Program-made: the position numbers and the translations under genes
Shown here: piece by piece, positions 32,131-44,837 of the stretch
Position numbering within the stretch: position 1 is the stretch's first letter
How the letters are laid out: each line of letters begins with the position of its first letter
Origin: Strigamia acuminata
Lineage: Eukaryota > Arthropoda > Chilopoda > Geophilomorpha > Linotaeniidae
Direction: 5' to 3'
Assembly (NCBI GenBank): GCA_949358305.1
Contig: OX442314.1
Span: forward strand, 12,021,060-12,085,059
DNA: 64,000 nucleotides
Notes under the pieces: generated by a model
What the model was told of the DNA's origin: nothing
Databases searched by the model: none
What the model saw: the letters and a program-made list of their open reading frames with translations, nothing else

Positions 32131-32949
32131 AGAGTTGCTATTTTTACCATAAAACAGCCAAAAACCACAGAAACTCAAAGTTTGAATGCACTTATTGTTT
32201 TCTCTGCATTTGTAGTTGACATTAAGAATTTTTTCCTCTTTTTTATTTTTGGTTAGTAATTTAATTTTGTTTTTCTTTTTTGTGCTTGTTTGAGCAAAAT
32301 TGGAGTCACTTGAGAACTCTTATGGAAATGGTTGACTAGACTGTTTACCCGCACATTTCATTCAAGTAGAATCGGAAGTGGATGAAAGCCGAGCTTGCCC
32401 ACTTGAAAATCTGATTCCTGTCGAATTAATGCGGAATTAATCTACCCCCTGCTACTGCATTTATTTTTACGTCAAAATGACAGTCAGTCAGTCGTTTTAA
32501 TCTAATTTGGGCAGTGCCGTAGCAATAAGTCAAGGGGCTTTTTAGCAAAGCTAACTTGGCAAGATATGCGCGAATGTGTAGAAATTTTAGTGGAAAATTA
32601 ACCGCAAAACTTATCATGTTCAAAAATTTCCAAAATTTTCAATGTGCTGATAATTGCTAATGACAACACCCGAATGGCAAGTGGGAGTTCCTAGGTCTTA
32701 ATTATATTACATCCTTACAACTCCTCTAGTTACCGTTGGGACTTTGCTGGTTATTAGGCATTTTTTTATTTTGTTGTGTTTTTGTCGATATTTTCAGGAA
32801 TTAGAAAAAAACACTTTTTTTTCCATGGGTTTCTTAGGCTCGTGGGCTCATTCAACCACATGCGCTGCACTTACGAATGCTATATCACTGGTTTTTGTTA
32901 GTTAAAATCGATCTTTATCTACTGTAGCATTATTTTGACAGAAAAAGAA
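32131..32949. other. No gene seen
   Basis: This is AT-rich sequence without a recognised exon or element. Confidence 0.4.
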
Positions 32950-33255
32950 AGTAGATTTTGATTTTTTTGGCTTAAAAATCAGCAGATTTTGATTTTCGGC
33001 GTAAAAAATCAACAATTTTGATTTTTGGCTCAAAAATAAATTTTTTTTGATTATTTGGCTTAAAAACCAGCAAGATTTGATTTTTTGGCTTAAAATTCAG
33101 CAAATTTTGATGTTTTATATCATAAATCAGCAAATTTTGATGTTTCATATCAAAAATCAGCAAAATTTGATGTTTTATATCAAAAATCAGCAAATTTTGA
33201 TGTTTTATATAAAAAAAAATCAGCAGATTTTGTTGTTTTATAACAAAAATCAGTT
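32950..33255. repeat. Diverged minisatellite, about 29-30 bp unit
   Basis: The units centre on AAAATCAGCAAATTTTGATG followed by TTTTATATC. The left copies carry TTTTTGGCTTA instead. About nine units are visible. Both strands stay open over the repeat, which explains two spurious ORFs of about 70-100 codons. Confidence 0.85.
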
Positions 33256-33904
33256 TTTATTCTATTTTTTTTTTATTTTTTTTTTATTTATTTATTTAAT
33301 TTTGGATCAAAATTCGGTTTTATTGGATTTTATTTTAGATTTTATTTTCTGTTGATTTTGTCTAAAAAAAATTCATTGTTTTGATTATTTTTTATGTGAA
33401 CAGAATTTAAATTTAAGAAGCAAAAAAAAAATACATTGAGGTTAAAAGTTGAGTTAAAATGTTAGCAGTTCCTGCAATTTCTTGAAGATTCCTAAGGTCA
33501 ACGAGGTATAATGCGGAGAACGACTTTTGGTTTCAAACGCTTATCACGCAAGATCTACGGGGGCAGTGGGAACCTTAGGTTGAGATAAATGTATAACTAA
33601 GGTTTCTGTTCGATAAACCCGTTGTGAAATCGATATTTTATCTGTTGGCCGTGACGACCGCATTTCTGTATCAAAAATCTTCTAAAGCCGACTTTGTATT
33701 CAAACAACGTTTTTCTCTTTCTCTTTCTTCTTCTTCCTACAACCGACATCGGCAAACAATTTCTTATTTCGCTCAGTCCAACGTTGTAATTACTATTAAT
33801 TATCCCATCAAATCCACTTAAAAAATGAAAACAAAAATCGATAAGTTTCAACAAAGACAAACAATAGCTGGATGCATTTAAATTCAAAGTTTGTTGCTGC
33901 CGAT
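33256..33904. other. No gene seen
   Basis: This is AT-rich with no recognised exon. Short opposing frames at 33597-33887 lack any domain. Confidence 0.35.
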
Positions 33905-34420
33905 TTTAGTGTTGGACGCCAAAAACAGAGCTTACCATCGTCAAAAACCGCAAAAACAGAAACCACAACAACAGTTCCCAACCGGTATCTTGATGCCAAT
34001 CAGCCAAATTCAAACTGCGCATCACATTCTGTGCATTTAAAATGGCGAGATTGCCATGGCTTTGCACAATTGTTTAGAGCAGGAATAGAACATAACTGTT
34101 GTAACCTGGATTTATTTATTCATTTGGGATATTTGTTATTCATTTGCTGTTATTTCTTATTTGTTTTGTTATTTATCCAATTTTATGTAACTATTGCCCT
34201 CTTGTTGTATTAATTTGCTGTTATTTCTTATTTGTTTTGTTATTTATCTAATTTTATGTAACTATTGTCCTCTTGTTGTATTAATTCTTTATTTTCTATG
34301 TTATTTCCTATATTGCCAGTGTTCCCATTTGAGTTTATTGTTGTTTATTTAGTTTATTTTAGCATTATTAGGTCTTATATTAGGCTAATCATATGCGCAG
34401 GATTAATTTGGTAGTTGGAT
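33905..34420. mobile_element. TA-element F copy, disrupted
   Basis: CCGGTATCTTGATGCCAATC and AAATTCAAACTGCGCATCAC mark the left half. TTTTAGCATTATTAGGTC and ATCATATGCGCAGG mark the right half. Between them lies the 71-bp tandem duplication at 34144-34285. A short AAAACCGCAAAAACAGAAAC motif precedes it and recurs near 36650 and 61440. Confidence 0.5.
34144..34285. repeat. 71-bp tandem duplication, 2 copies
   Basis: Copies 34144-34214 and 34215-34285 differ at only two positions (CCAA/CTAA and GCCC/GTCC). This is a recent direct duplication within element F. Confidence 0.92.
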
Positions 34421-36025
34421 TTGTTTTTGTCTTCTGTTTATAGAAATACCCAAAACAACACAAACAGAAACTTCGAATACGCATATGGCTTTGAGATATA
34501 AATTTCTATTTTTGCTTTGTGTAAAGTTGATCTTCTAAGTCAAATCGCACTTTTATTTTACGCTATTTAGAGATATGCAAGTTCAGTTCATCCATTCAAA
34601 GTTTCCACAGCAAACGATTGAGGTTTGAAAACGTGTTTCGACTTTCAGAACACTCGTTTAAAGACAGGGCTTCGAAACACGAGAGGAATCGGACATTGCT
34701 CTCTCTCTCTCTTTCTCTCTTTATTCCCACCTAAATACTAAAAGGTGCTTGAAATGCAAAATGGACGGTTGCCAAAATGACCGTTGTTGAACACTCAAAG
34801 CAGATTAAACTAAACAGACGTTACAAGACACATTAAACTCGTGTTTTATATCTCAAACGTCCAAACTATAAATGGCTAGATGATGTCAGCTTTAATTTAG
34901 AAGTTAATTATGTCGAGACGATTTTTTTTTTTCCTTTTTGCGTGACCGAAAGTGAGAAATTTGCCTCGCCTTATTTGTGCTAGAAAATCAATTATATATC
35001 TACATTTTCTGCCTAGTTTCGTTCGGCACTTCTTAGATCTTCGTGCGTGGATACAATTCTTTACATCAATCGAAGTGTTTTCGCACGATGCAAAGCAGGG
35101 TGTTGATCAGGCTGAATATTTAGAGCTTATGGGAGAGGAAAATGCGGAATTTTTTTATTTATTTCGTCTTTGTTGCTGGTTATCCGTTTGTTTTTCCACA
35201 TTTTTGATTTGTTTATGCAGTTTTCGCTCGATCATGCATCCGAGGCTGTTCCTGGGCTTGGGAATTGTTTGTATTTATTGACTTTGTTTGGAAATTGTGT
35301 ACTGGTTAGGGATTGTGACATGCGACAGGTCACGTATCGCTCTTGATGGAGAGTCTGAACCTTTTCGATAGTGCGATAGGTTCCTGCAGTACACACAAGA
35401 CTGAATAAAGAATTATATAAATCTTTTTAGATTTCAATTTTAAACGCATAATTTAATCAATGGGTGGTGAATCGCTTGAGATTTAGATATGGAACAACAA
35501 CGATTTCTTTTTTTTTTTAATTTTTTTTTTTTAAATATATAAAAAAGAAAGCGATAAATTTTCGTTTAGGAGGATATAAAACAAAGATTGTGTCACACTA
35601 TCACTAGAATCTGGTTCAAGTTCTCGTAAAAGTTTGAAACGTTAATTATTGCTACATTTTGTTGCGATAAGCGGAAAGAAACTGACAGGTTTTGAATTTG
35701 TAATGGGTGGAAATAAAAATGACGTTTTGGTTTAATTAATTCATGAATTTTCAACGAAAAGCAGCTAGTGTTGCGGAGAGATCAGTATTACTTGGAAGTT
35801 TTGTGTCGTATTATTTACAACTTAAGACTTTACTTGAGTTTTTTGGAATTGTTAATAAGCTGTAGCTTAGGTAGGTGTGGAGCAGCTTGCTTATCTTTGT
35901 GTCACGATTTTGCCTCCTTCGGGCAAGAAAAGACGGCAGCACTTGTGTTGAAATAGTGAGTTTTAAATATCAGTTTGCAAGGCGCATTCTAAGTTTCTGT
36001 TTCTGGGGTTTTTGAAAAGCCACTC
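34421..36025. other. No gene seen
   Basis: There is a CT microsatellite at 34698-34718. Open frames at 34952-35281 and 35768-35956 have no recognisable domain. Confidence 0.4.
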
Positions 36026-36646
36026 TATACTCTGTCCCGATACAACGTTGCCAAGCTCAATCCAAGTGGCTATCACAAATTGTGATTAACAATTAGTTGC
36101 AAAAACTATCTTATGATTTTGCAATTTTGCAATTATTTAAATAGTCACATGACTTCCTATACACCATATTGGGTTTTAGTTGTACCCAACCAAAATGTGA
36201 TGCAAAATAACTAGTTCTGTTTGTGCGATGGAACAAAATTTATTTTAATAAGGTGCATTTTAATAAACATAAGTTTCACAGATTGCACCAGAGTCATTAC
36301 TTGAGTTTCCTAGCTGTTATACAGTCATGGATGCATCAGCATATTGAAGATATACAATCACAAAATTGACTGGGTTAATTGAATCTAATTCTCTTTTTTG
36401 GAGGCATCAATAAATACTGAGTTTGTGATTAATGCAAAATCACAAAATTGCAAAATCAAACATAATGAAACCCCCTAATGTTAGCATAGGTTGTTGGTTT
36501 CTTTTGGCAGGTGAACAAAGGTTTAGTTTTTTATTGGTTGTTTTGCCTAGTTAGATAACAATTCTGGTGTTATGGGCTACTTTTTTGTGCGACTACACCA
36601 GTGATACGGCTTGAATTAGGACAACGTTGTATCGGGACAGAGTATA
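36026..36646. mobile_element. TATACTC-family element with perfect 25-bp TIRs
   Basis: TIRs at 36026-36050 and 36622-36646 begin TATACTCTGTCCCGATACAA and are identical over 25 bp. The family middle is present near 36525-36610 (TTATTGGTTGTTTTGCC, CGACTACACCAGTG). It is 621 bp and non-coding. Confidence 0.85.
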
Positions 36647-37278
36647 GTTGTGGTTTCTGTTTTTGCAGTTTTTGATGGTGGTTTATGGCTGTTTTTGTCT
36701 CCCTTTTGTTTATGGAAACATTAAAAACAACAAAAAAAGAAACTTGAGTGCACCCTGCAGACTGAACTCTATCGAAATGACATCACTGCCTGCCGTGATT
36801 AACAGTAAAGTGAAACAATATTGAAAGACTGAACATGCCCAGTGTCTGTTGCCAGGGGAATATATAATTGCATTGTAATTTTAATCTGACATAACCAAAC
36901 ACAACTTGTCCTAATCTGGCCTAAATCTGACAAGAAGACATTTCATGACGAGAAAAATTCTCCTTTAGGCAGAAATTTTGAACCAGGGCAATTTTACCTT
37001 GACAGTAGACACTTCCTGTTCTTCCTGCTAACAATAACTCTTTTAGAAGACATTTAGTTTCTAAACTTATCCGTTTTTTTTTAAAAAAAATTACGAAATT
37101 ATTGATGCGTTTAAGTGTTTGAATTCGACTTGTATGGTTCCAAACCTGAGATATTATATTTATGAAATTCAAAGAAAATTGGACCTGACTCGATAAAGCG
37201 ATTCTAATGACATTAATGGCGCTTTGTTATCTGAACTACAAACAATTAATCAAAACCATTTCGATCAAACAATTATCG
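36647..37278. other. No gene seen; short dispersed repeat at 36650-36745
   Basis: GTGGTTTCTGTTTTTGCAGT followed by TTTTGATGGTGGTTTATGG recurs in part near 33930 (inverse) and 61430. The rest is unremarkable. Confidence 0.4.
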
Positions 37279-37317
37279 TCAGTGGTCAAACGATTATTAT
37301 AATCGTTTGACCACTGA
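37279..37317. repeat. 39-bp perfect palindrome
   Basis: TCAGTGGTCAAACGATTAT at 37279-37297 and its exact inverse at 37299-37317 are separated by one T. It is a strong hairpin or cruciform candidate with no ORF across it. Confidence 0.9.
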
Positions 37318-37408
37318 AGATGATCGTTATTAAGGTCATTAAAATCACTTTATTATTATCACAAAGAAAGTGCGCATTAAGATGGATGATTTTTGTTAAA
37401 GATTTAAG

Positions 37409-37803
37409 TATACTCAAGTTAACTTCAAGATTATCCTTTCTCCCATTGGCCGAGCCATTTTACTGGTGTAGTGATCCAAAAATAGACCCAAATACCAGAA
37501 TTGCATTACAATGTACAGACATTGTAATCGATTACCTGTTGTTCGGAAATTGTTTGTTTTCCTGACAAAGCAACCAATAAACAGAACAAACATGATTTTT
37601 AAACTAAAAAGTGCAGAAAACTTATAGAAATAACATTTTATAATAAAATACAATTAAAATTATATCAATTTAAATGATCATAATAACCACAGAAATAAAT
37701 AAAAATAAAAACTACTTCTCCTGGTGGTAGTGTACAGTATAGAGTTAGGAGTAATGAGGCTCGGCCAATAGGAGAAAGGATAATTTTGGAGTTAACATCT
37801 ATT
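37409..37803. mobile_element. TATACTC-family element, inverted relative to 1153-1779
   Basis: It begins TATACTCAAGTTAACTTC and carries TCCTTTCTCCCATTGGCC. The right end keeps GTTAAC but has lost the tip. The body is the reverse complement of 1153-1779 without the hAT insertion and so shows the empty site. Confidence 0.75.
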
Positions 37804-38862
37804 TATCGACAAAACTAAAGAATACGCAAATTTAATTTCTTCCCACAAATGTTTTCGACCATCCCTTTATTCTTTGATTTTGTCCATAAAGAAATATGAA
37901 AAACAAACATAAGTCTAATTGATTTGTTCTAAAAGGCCAGGGTTGCTAGTTCTGTTTTATTAGGTTTCATCGCATTAGAATAGAGAGTCTTGTGCTAAAT
38001 TTCCAAATTGAGTTGTACATTAGTATTAATGGTGGAAAAAAGAAAGGCCATTTGTAATTTCGAATTCCCATTAGAACATTTAAGAGTGAGTCAGTGAACA
38101 GCAGAACTATTAACTACACTTTGCTGTTTGCAGTTCCAGGAATGATTACTATTCAGGCAAGTTTATCACTTCTAAGGCTTGTTGCAGCTATTAGAAATTT
38201 ACTGCAGTTGGCGATTCTATTCTACCTTTGTGCACAATCAAGCAGTCAAGTCCATCCCTAATCGATTTTGGTTCTTGCTACTTTCAATTTACGGCAGTTA
38301 GACTTAACCTTTAAACCGTCGAGTTATCTACTCAGTTGGTTTTCGAATAAACATTTCAGCCATTAGTGTCTAGTTTGGTCTTATTCATCCACCTAATTAA
38401 CGGCGCTTTTTCCGTGTAAATGGAAAGTTGCTATTGGAGTTCAATTGGATGAAATGTAAATTCTTTTTGCAGATTGATTGTCGAATAGGCTCTTGGGGAA
38501 AAGGGAAACAGTGGTGCGGGGACTGATAACACTGGTTCTGTCAAAGCATCGCACACCACACATTGACTTTTTGATAATGTGCCAAAGCCAATGAAAAGCA
38601 ATAAAAAAGTAAGAAAACTTGGAGCACATGACAGATGAAGAAGCGGCTTTAGACAAGTAAGAGCTCCTACCATAAGGTCTCTAATTCTAATAAATAATAG
38701 ATCACTAAGGGTGCTGTCAATAACGAGAACACTAAAAAATGAATTCATTTCTTAGCATAGCAACTGCTTTCAAATAATTGTTCTTTAAGTGTTTTAGCTC
38801 TTTTTGTTTTTCTATTTTTTAACATCACAAAAGATTTGTCTTTTTCGACAAATTGCCAAACA
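37804..38862. other. No gene seen
   Basis: Minus-strand frames at 38431-38748 show no domain. Confidence 0.4.
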
Positions 38863-39307
38863 CCGAGCTGGTTTTTGGTGGGGCGCAACGATGTTCAATC
38901 ACTTTGTCGCCCAAAATTTTTGTTCTAAGATATTTTTTCAATTTTTTTTTTCAATTTTTGCCAATTCCAATTCCAATTTACTGCCTGTAATTGGTTGCAA
39001 TACACCGCAAGCTAGAAAAAGCTACAAAATCCTCTGAAATCGTCACAAAAACCTCACAAAAATCACTCAAAATCTACAAAAGCCATCCAAGATTCTCCAA
39101 AAACCGGCCAAATCTCCCGCAAATGGAGGTTTGTAGCTATTGTAATTCCCCAAAGAGATGAATTTTGTAGAATGGGAAAATAGTAACAATATATGTGGTA
39201 GTTCATTTAGAAAAAATGTAATGCATCGATGATGAAGCGGGGCAGGGGCACTGAAGATCGCCTGTCTTAAAAATGGATCGCAATGCTAAAAAGTTTGAGA
39301 ACCCCAG
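38863..39307. mobile_element. hAT-D element, copy 3, inverted
   Basis: The right tip reads inverted CTGGGGTTCTCAAACTTTTT. The body carries GGTGGGGCGCAACGATGTTC and the TCACAAAAACCTCACAAAAA tract. It is the reverse complement of the 7956-8307 copy over most of its length. Confidence 0.7.
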
Positions 39308-39929
39308 GTGTACGGTGTTCGGTCATTCAGTGTGGTCAAATATCGAACAACTATTTCTTCTGTTGTTGGACTTTAGTCAATTAATCAATCAACTTTAAAA
39401 CTCAAGCGTGTTTACTTTAACAAGAAATCTTGATTTGTCGGTGCTAAACACCCTAATTCGCATGAAAAATGACAAACAGTTGTTTTCCATCCAATGACGC
39501 ATAGTTTGCGTTCGCTTCTCCGAATTTTCTTTTCCAACAATTTCATTTGTATTTACAGTTCTGTGCATACACTCCATTCGGTCTTTCCTGCCGTAGCGTA
39601 AATAGAAGTTTCGGCATGTTAACATTGCGAAATATTTTCCATTGCATCGAATTGGACGGGTTTTAATGATTTAAATGAATGAGTTATTAGCATTGGTTGC
39701 GACATTAATTATGTATGCTTAAGGGCTTATGCATAGCTCAATACTTACGTCATTCCGAGAGAAACAAACAAAATCGGCTTACATGTGTTTTAATGGCAAG
39801 AGATATAAAAGTTGGAAGAATTTTAAATGAGTAATAAATTAATTTTTTTTTTTTAAAAAAAGCAAAAATGCATCAAAACTGACTTTTAACAATCGGCGAT
39901 ACATTAGAAGTGAAAATTGATTATTTAAG
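39308..39929. other. No gene seen
   Basis: No exon or element is recognised. Confidence 0.4.
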
Positions 39930-40330
39930 GTTTCAATCATGGCTTAAATTACAGCGTGCAAGCAACAATGTTCCAATCGTCGGACATTAACGAACAATTC
40001 GGGCACTCGGTTGTCGATAATTGGCTATTAATTGGGTATAGAATTCATGTCTAATAATTACACTGAAGGGTGATTGATGAGAGAGGTGCGACAGTGGGTG
40101 CAGGACGTAATCACTCGGGTCAAGTGTACAATTACACAACAGCACACTTGGATGATACAAGTAGAAGCGAATTGAAATTGTGGTTTAACTCGTGTTCAAT
40201 TTACCTTAATCCTCTGTCTTGCTCAAAGACAAACACAAATTAAAGAAATGCTTCCCCTGTGCCCGTACCACTGCAGTGGGCCATAAATTTGTCACCAAAA
40301 GGTTTATTTATGGCCAGATTATTGATGATA
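39930..40330. promoter_or_regulatory. Possible conserved non-coding element with homeodomain-type sites
   Basis: The stretch is not repetitive and is dense in TAATTG/CAATTA-type cores. Facing GGCCATAAA (40279-40287) and TTTATGGCC (40307-40315) are the sequence preferred by posterior Hox proteins. There is also TTAATTGGG and GTACAATTACAC. The texture suggests an enhancer, but no conservation data are available. Confidence 0.25.
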
Positions 40331-40708
40331 TAATTAAAACTAAATGGGAATTTTTTTATCTTTAAGATTTTTCTTTTTCTTCTTCTTCGGCTTCTTTTTT
40401 GGTTTTGTCGACAAATTGTTCTCTTCACTGCATGTGCATGCCATTGCTTTTCCAAACAATTTGAGGAATTTTGATAACTGCTTTGCTACAAAGCAATGGA
40501 GAAGACATAAAGTCTTGTAAAATCTGGAAGCAGAACTCCGGCCGTAAAACTGGCGAAACTAAGAACAACGTGAAGATATAAAGGAAAATATTAATTGTAC
40601 GAATAACAAATAAATAACCCATTCAAAAAAATATTTTACAATATATTGCTTTTATTTATTGCATCTTTTGTAAGTAAAAAGTAACAATGCGCATTCACTC
40701 TTAAGCTC

Positions 40709-41426
40709 AAGGCTAGTACTCATAACACCATTCCGTCCATGGAATGGTAACAGGAATCAAAGTCTTAAGTTTCCTGCCAAGGGTGGTACTCATAAAAATA
40801 TTGTTTATACTCTGACAATTTCATGAGTACCACAAATTTATCAGACTCTGAATAATAAGAGGATAAAACATTCCGTTTGAAATGGTGCTGTTGAAAAATT
40901 AAGACTGTAAAAATATTTAGACTCTGAAAGCTTATGAGTACTATGCTTTAGCTCAGAGTCTAAATATTCGGTGTCTGAATTTTCAGGTTGTCACACCGCA
41001 AACGAAATTATTCCGCGTGTTTGGCTTTGCCTTTCCGTGTGCGGAAATTGTTTGGTACACACAATCCGTGCACGTGTTGTAATTACACATGGCGACCACT
41101 TTTACAAAATATTGTAGTTTGAACATGCAAAATAAATGGATTACAGTATTTTTAAATTAATAATTAATAATAAATTATAAAATAAATTAATCAGGACATT
41201 TTTAGTATTATCTGTCTTTGTATTCAGTATCCACTTCCGTCTTATGTACGACTGGTCACGATTGATTGCATTACCACAATGCATTCTGGGTACTCAAAAT
41301 TTGTTTGCCAGAAAGTTTCCGTGAGTGGTAAGCGGAACTATGTGTACCACGTCGACCAAAATTTCTGGCCGCTCACGGAAAGTGACCATTCCGTACACGG
41401 AATCAGGTCATATGTACTTAGCTTTA
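40709..41426. repeat. Worn palindromic repeat zone
   Basis: CTAGTACTCATAACACCATTCC at the left, given as CTAGTACTCATAAC plus ACCATTCC, is echoed in inverse by GGAATCAGGTCATATGTAC near 41400. Inside are GACTCTGAA/TTCAGAGTC pairs and a CCATTCCGTCCATGGAATGG hairpin. It is probably an old TIR element. Confidence 0.35.
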
Positions 41427-42599
41427 GTAGTGAAATGTAGCAGTTGGAGGACTAGAAATCTTTGTCTGACTGACTTCTTTGAGATTGATTCCATTCCTTG
41501 GGAATTAATGTGGTGTTACTTTCGTTACTTACTAGTAAAGTCATTACGGCTGCGTTAAGTTTGCCGAATTAAGACAAATTAGGCGGCCATTGCTGCCGTT
41601 TGATCGGTAGATACCAGATAGCAGCGGATCGAAGTGTTTTTCTCGTGTTTAGAAATCCAAATGGCTAGAGAAATCTTCTTCGTTGCTACTCATTAAGTGA
41701 AGAAGGGGGAGGCTTATAGCATCCCTTGACGAAACGCCAAGACTAATAAGAACCCTAATAAGCTTAGCTGGGATGCATCATTGGCTGAAATTTATACGGG
41801 GGCAAAATTTTGAATATCATAATCAATTATTATTTTGATCGCTCTAAACTTGGTATTTTGCCCGAGAAAAACATGGGACAGAATTTTTGTCGATCGATAA
41901 TTTAATTCGCTCCGGCAAGGATAACTTAAGCTGGAACTTGTAATGTAATCCGTGTAAATAATTACCTTAACATATGATGCATGAAGAAGTCGAATATCTT
42001 TTTTTTTTTCTTTTATTTTTAAAAAATCCAAAAGAAACGTGAGTCATTGGGTCAAGTGTAGTATGATTAAAAAGGGATTTTGCATACAAGCAACAAGAAA
42101 AAACGAGCATTAATTAAATTTAAAAAGAAATTGCTTCACAGAACTAATCAAGCATCTCATTGTTTTAATGAGAAAAGAATTAGACTTGGTGGTTTCAACA
42201 GAAACCATAAATACTTTGAATTAAAAATTATTGTTATGGGTCTCTAAAGTCCGTGGACCGTCGAGGTATAAAGAAAAACTACAAGTGGATAATTAGCGTA
42301 CCATTAACTGTTTTTATAATGTAGAAAGATTTAAGCCTTCCTGCAAATTTGCAATGCAAATATGATGATGATGTTGTGACTACAGATGGCTTTGCATTGT
42401 AGTACAGTACTTGAATTGTTTTGCCTCTTAGCTATGCCTTGTTGCTGTGTTTATTACCCTTCGTTGCTCTTCTTTTACGAATGGAGGCGCACAGCTGTTT
42501 TACTTGAGAATAAACCTTGTTGTTTGATGTTTAACACTGCCTACCAATTGAGAAAAACTACATAAATAATAAACGGTTAAAAAAAACCAAAAACGAAAA
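41427..42599. other. No gene seen
   Basis: This is AT-rich intergenic sequence with no recognised element. Confidence 0.4.
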
Positions 42600-42750
42600 C
42601 TACGACTGGAGTGGTTTATGAATCGGTTTATGCCGGGTTTTGGTTTTTACAACCAAATTCAAAATGGCCGCCTCGAACGTTGGATCGACGGATCAGACTT
42701 TCAAGTGTCATAAACACTTTCAGGCGAAGAATCCACCTCCCAAAATGTGA
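42600..42750 (+). repeat. Dispersed repeat with an ATG-bearing block
   Basis: GGTTTATGCCGGGTTTTGGT followed by TTCAAAATGGC recurs at about 60960-61015. Here the ATG at 42665 opens a 28-codon frame (MAASNVGSTDQTFKCHKHFQ onward) that meets a GTGAGTAA donor-like site near 42748. Because the start region is repetitive, I favour a repeat over a first exon. Confidence 0.5.
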
Positions 42751-42892
42751 GTAAATGCTAAATTATGTTTAAAAAATGGGGCCACAACCACAATTCGTTA
42801 GTTACAAGTAAATGAAAGAAAAGGAGTTTTTATGCACCGTATGTACTCGCGCGATGCAATGCAAAAACAATACAACTAACGGGCCTAAAAAC

Positions 42893-43342
42893 CACAGACC
42901 TAGATACACTAGATTGCGAACTGAGGGATTGTGGGTAAGAAGTGTATGATTACAGGAAGTCACAACACTAGAGTATCTTTCCCTTCCTGTCAACGTTATG
43001 GCTGCCTGAAATCAGCATACAAGCAAAATTTCCAAACGAAAATGACTCGAGTTTTGATGAAAATGACTTAAATTTGAAAATGACTCGCATTTTGATAAAA
43101 ATAAACTCTAAATTAAGTGAAATTTATGAATTTCAGTTGTAAATGACTCTAAATTATATTTCATTTACAAATTTAACCTGAAAATAACACGAAATTTTAT
43201 TAAATTCACAAATTTAAGACGAAAATGACTCGGAACAGGAAGTTGGAGCGCACCAGTGACGACACTACCTGACAACAATGCCTCCTCCGCTCACAAGCTG
43301 GGCCCGATGTAGAGTTCGCAGTCTAGTGTATTTAGGTCTGGG
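42893..43342. mobile_element. G-family TIR element, copy 2
   Basis: The left end reads CAGACCTAGATACACTAGAT and the right end inverted CAGACCTAAATACACTAGAC, followed by GCGAACT in both. The flanks share TAAAAAC (42886-42892 and 43343-43349), so a 7-8 bp duplication is likely, as in hAT. Internal units of GAAAATGACTCGA/TTTTGAT repeat several times. It is about 450 bp and non-coding. Confidence 0.75.
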
Positions 43343-43350
43343 TAAAAACG

Positions 43351-44345
43351 AACACATTGACGGTTAGGCACGTCGATGCTTGCAGCTTTGCGCACTTATT
43401 TTTTACAATTAAGCACTCACCATGTTTTAGACTCTTAAAGATTGTGCAAATAGGTGAAGGGTTAAATGAATAAATAACATTGCATAGAATAAAATATTAA
43501 TTTCAATTAGGAATGGTGGACAGTGACGGGAAAATAAAAGCATTTTAATCCTTCATTTCCTTGATATTGTGCTCACTGGAGACGCCCGTGGAGCGAGCGT
43601 GAAAAGTGAAATGCTGAGAGTCGCCATGCAGTTGAGCCAACCGGGGCTAAGTGATGATAATGGTTAAAACTGACGTTATACTGATAAATTGTTTGGTGTT
43701 GCTTATTGACAAGTACTGCGCGTTTGTATTGCAGTTGAAATACATGCAATTTGTGTGGCGCAGCATTGACTGGTTTTGGTTGGGGAAACTGATAAGAAAA
43801 CGGCAAAGCTGTCGTTCGAGCGACCATTGAATGGACGCAATCTTGCGGTTGAAGGGAACTACCGGAAGTAGAGTTGAATCGCTACAGCTGTTCCAAGAAC
43901 TGGTGACATGGAAAAGTTGCGTGCGTCGATCGTTTTCAAAACTTGTAAACCGAAATGTGAATGAAGTTTTTAATGATAGATTGCGCGAGACTGTGTAGAG
44001 TTTTCAAAGAAATTGATGGCAGATGTCAATCGATGCAATCAATATTCATGTAGCTAAGTGCTTTTGCGAATTCCGAATTTAACGTCTCGCTTTTAATGTT
44101 TTCACTTAGTATTTTCACTAGTATTACTTATTAGTGCTTTACTCTCAAATATTTCACAAAATGGAAAAGAGGGGGAAAAGCTGTGTGAGATAAATTATCC
44201 TAATCAAAATCAGAAATATATTTTTTATTCATTTTTCATAATATTGTAGACAGGGACTTATTCGGGGTTGGGTTTACCATTAGGCAAAATAAGCTGCTTC
44301 TTAGGCCAGGGCCGGCTTAAGGTAGAATCGGGTGCTGCATTAATA
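43351..44345. other. No gene seen
   Basis: A GC-richer patch at 43560-43860 carries an 84-codon minus-strand frame without a known domain. Confidence 0.4.
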
Positions 44346-44835
44346 GAGAGTTTGCGGGATGCATTTTTCCCTTACAGTTAAAGACTATACGGTATAAAAA
44401 TAGTGTAAGGGAAAAATGATAAATTAAGTTTTTGCGGGTTGCACATTTCCCTTATCACTACACTATTTCAGCCAACTACTGACAGTTAATAATTTTGGGC
44501 CTAAAAATTCAATTTGGGGGCGTAAATGTGCAAATTTCTGCATAAAATTCCATTATTATGCCTATAAAGTATGGTTTTGGGCCTAAAATTCAATTTTGGG
44601 CCTCACTTATCATTTAATCTACGTACCTATGACTGATGTGTTTGATCGGGACAACAAAATAATTGCCATTTGCAATGGGCGGAGCTAACAATATAGTGTT
44701 CTCAATTCTGATTGGCTGTGCTATATTTTAATTTAGTGTTGAAAACGATACACTAAAGATTTTTCGCTTACGATATGGCACTAAAATAGTGTATCGTAGA
44801 GCAAAATAAGGGAAAAATGCATCCCGCAAACTCTC
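44346..44835. mobile_element. TA-element E, copy 1
   Basis: It begins GAGAGTTTGCGGGATGCATT and ends with its inverse, giving TIRs of about 30 bp. TA lies on both sides (44344-44345 and 44836-44837), as in Tc1/mariner-type insertion. The 490-bp body contains inverted AGTGTA/TACACT blocks and CTGATTGGCTGTGC. A closely similar copy is at 49901-50403. Confidence 0.88.
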
Positions 44836-44837
44836 TA

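Noticed and set aside
32972-33355. Opposing Asn/Gln/Ile-rich ORFs
   Set aside because: Both are repeat products of the ~30-bp minisatellite.
42665-42747. ATG with good context and a donor-like end, seemingly a first coding exon
   Set aside because: The sequence around the ATG recurs at 60960-61020, so it is part of a dispersed repeat.
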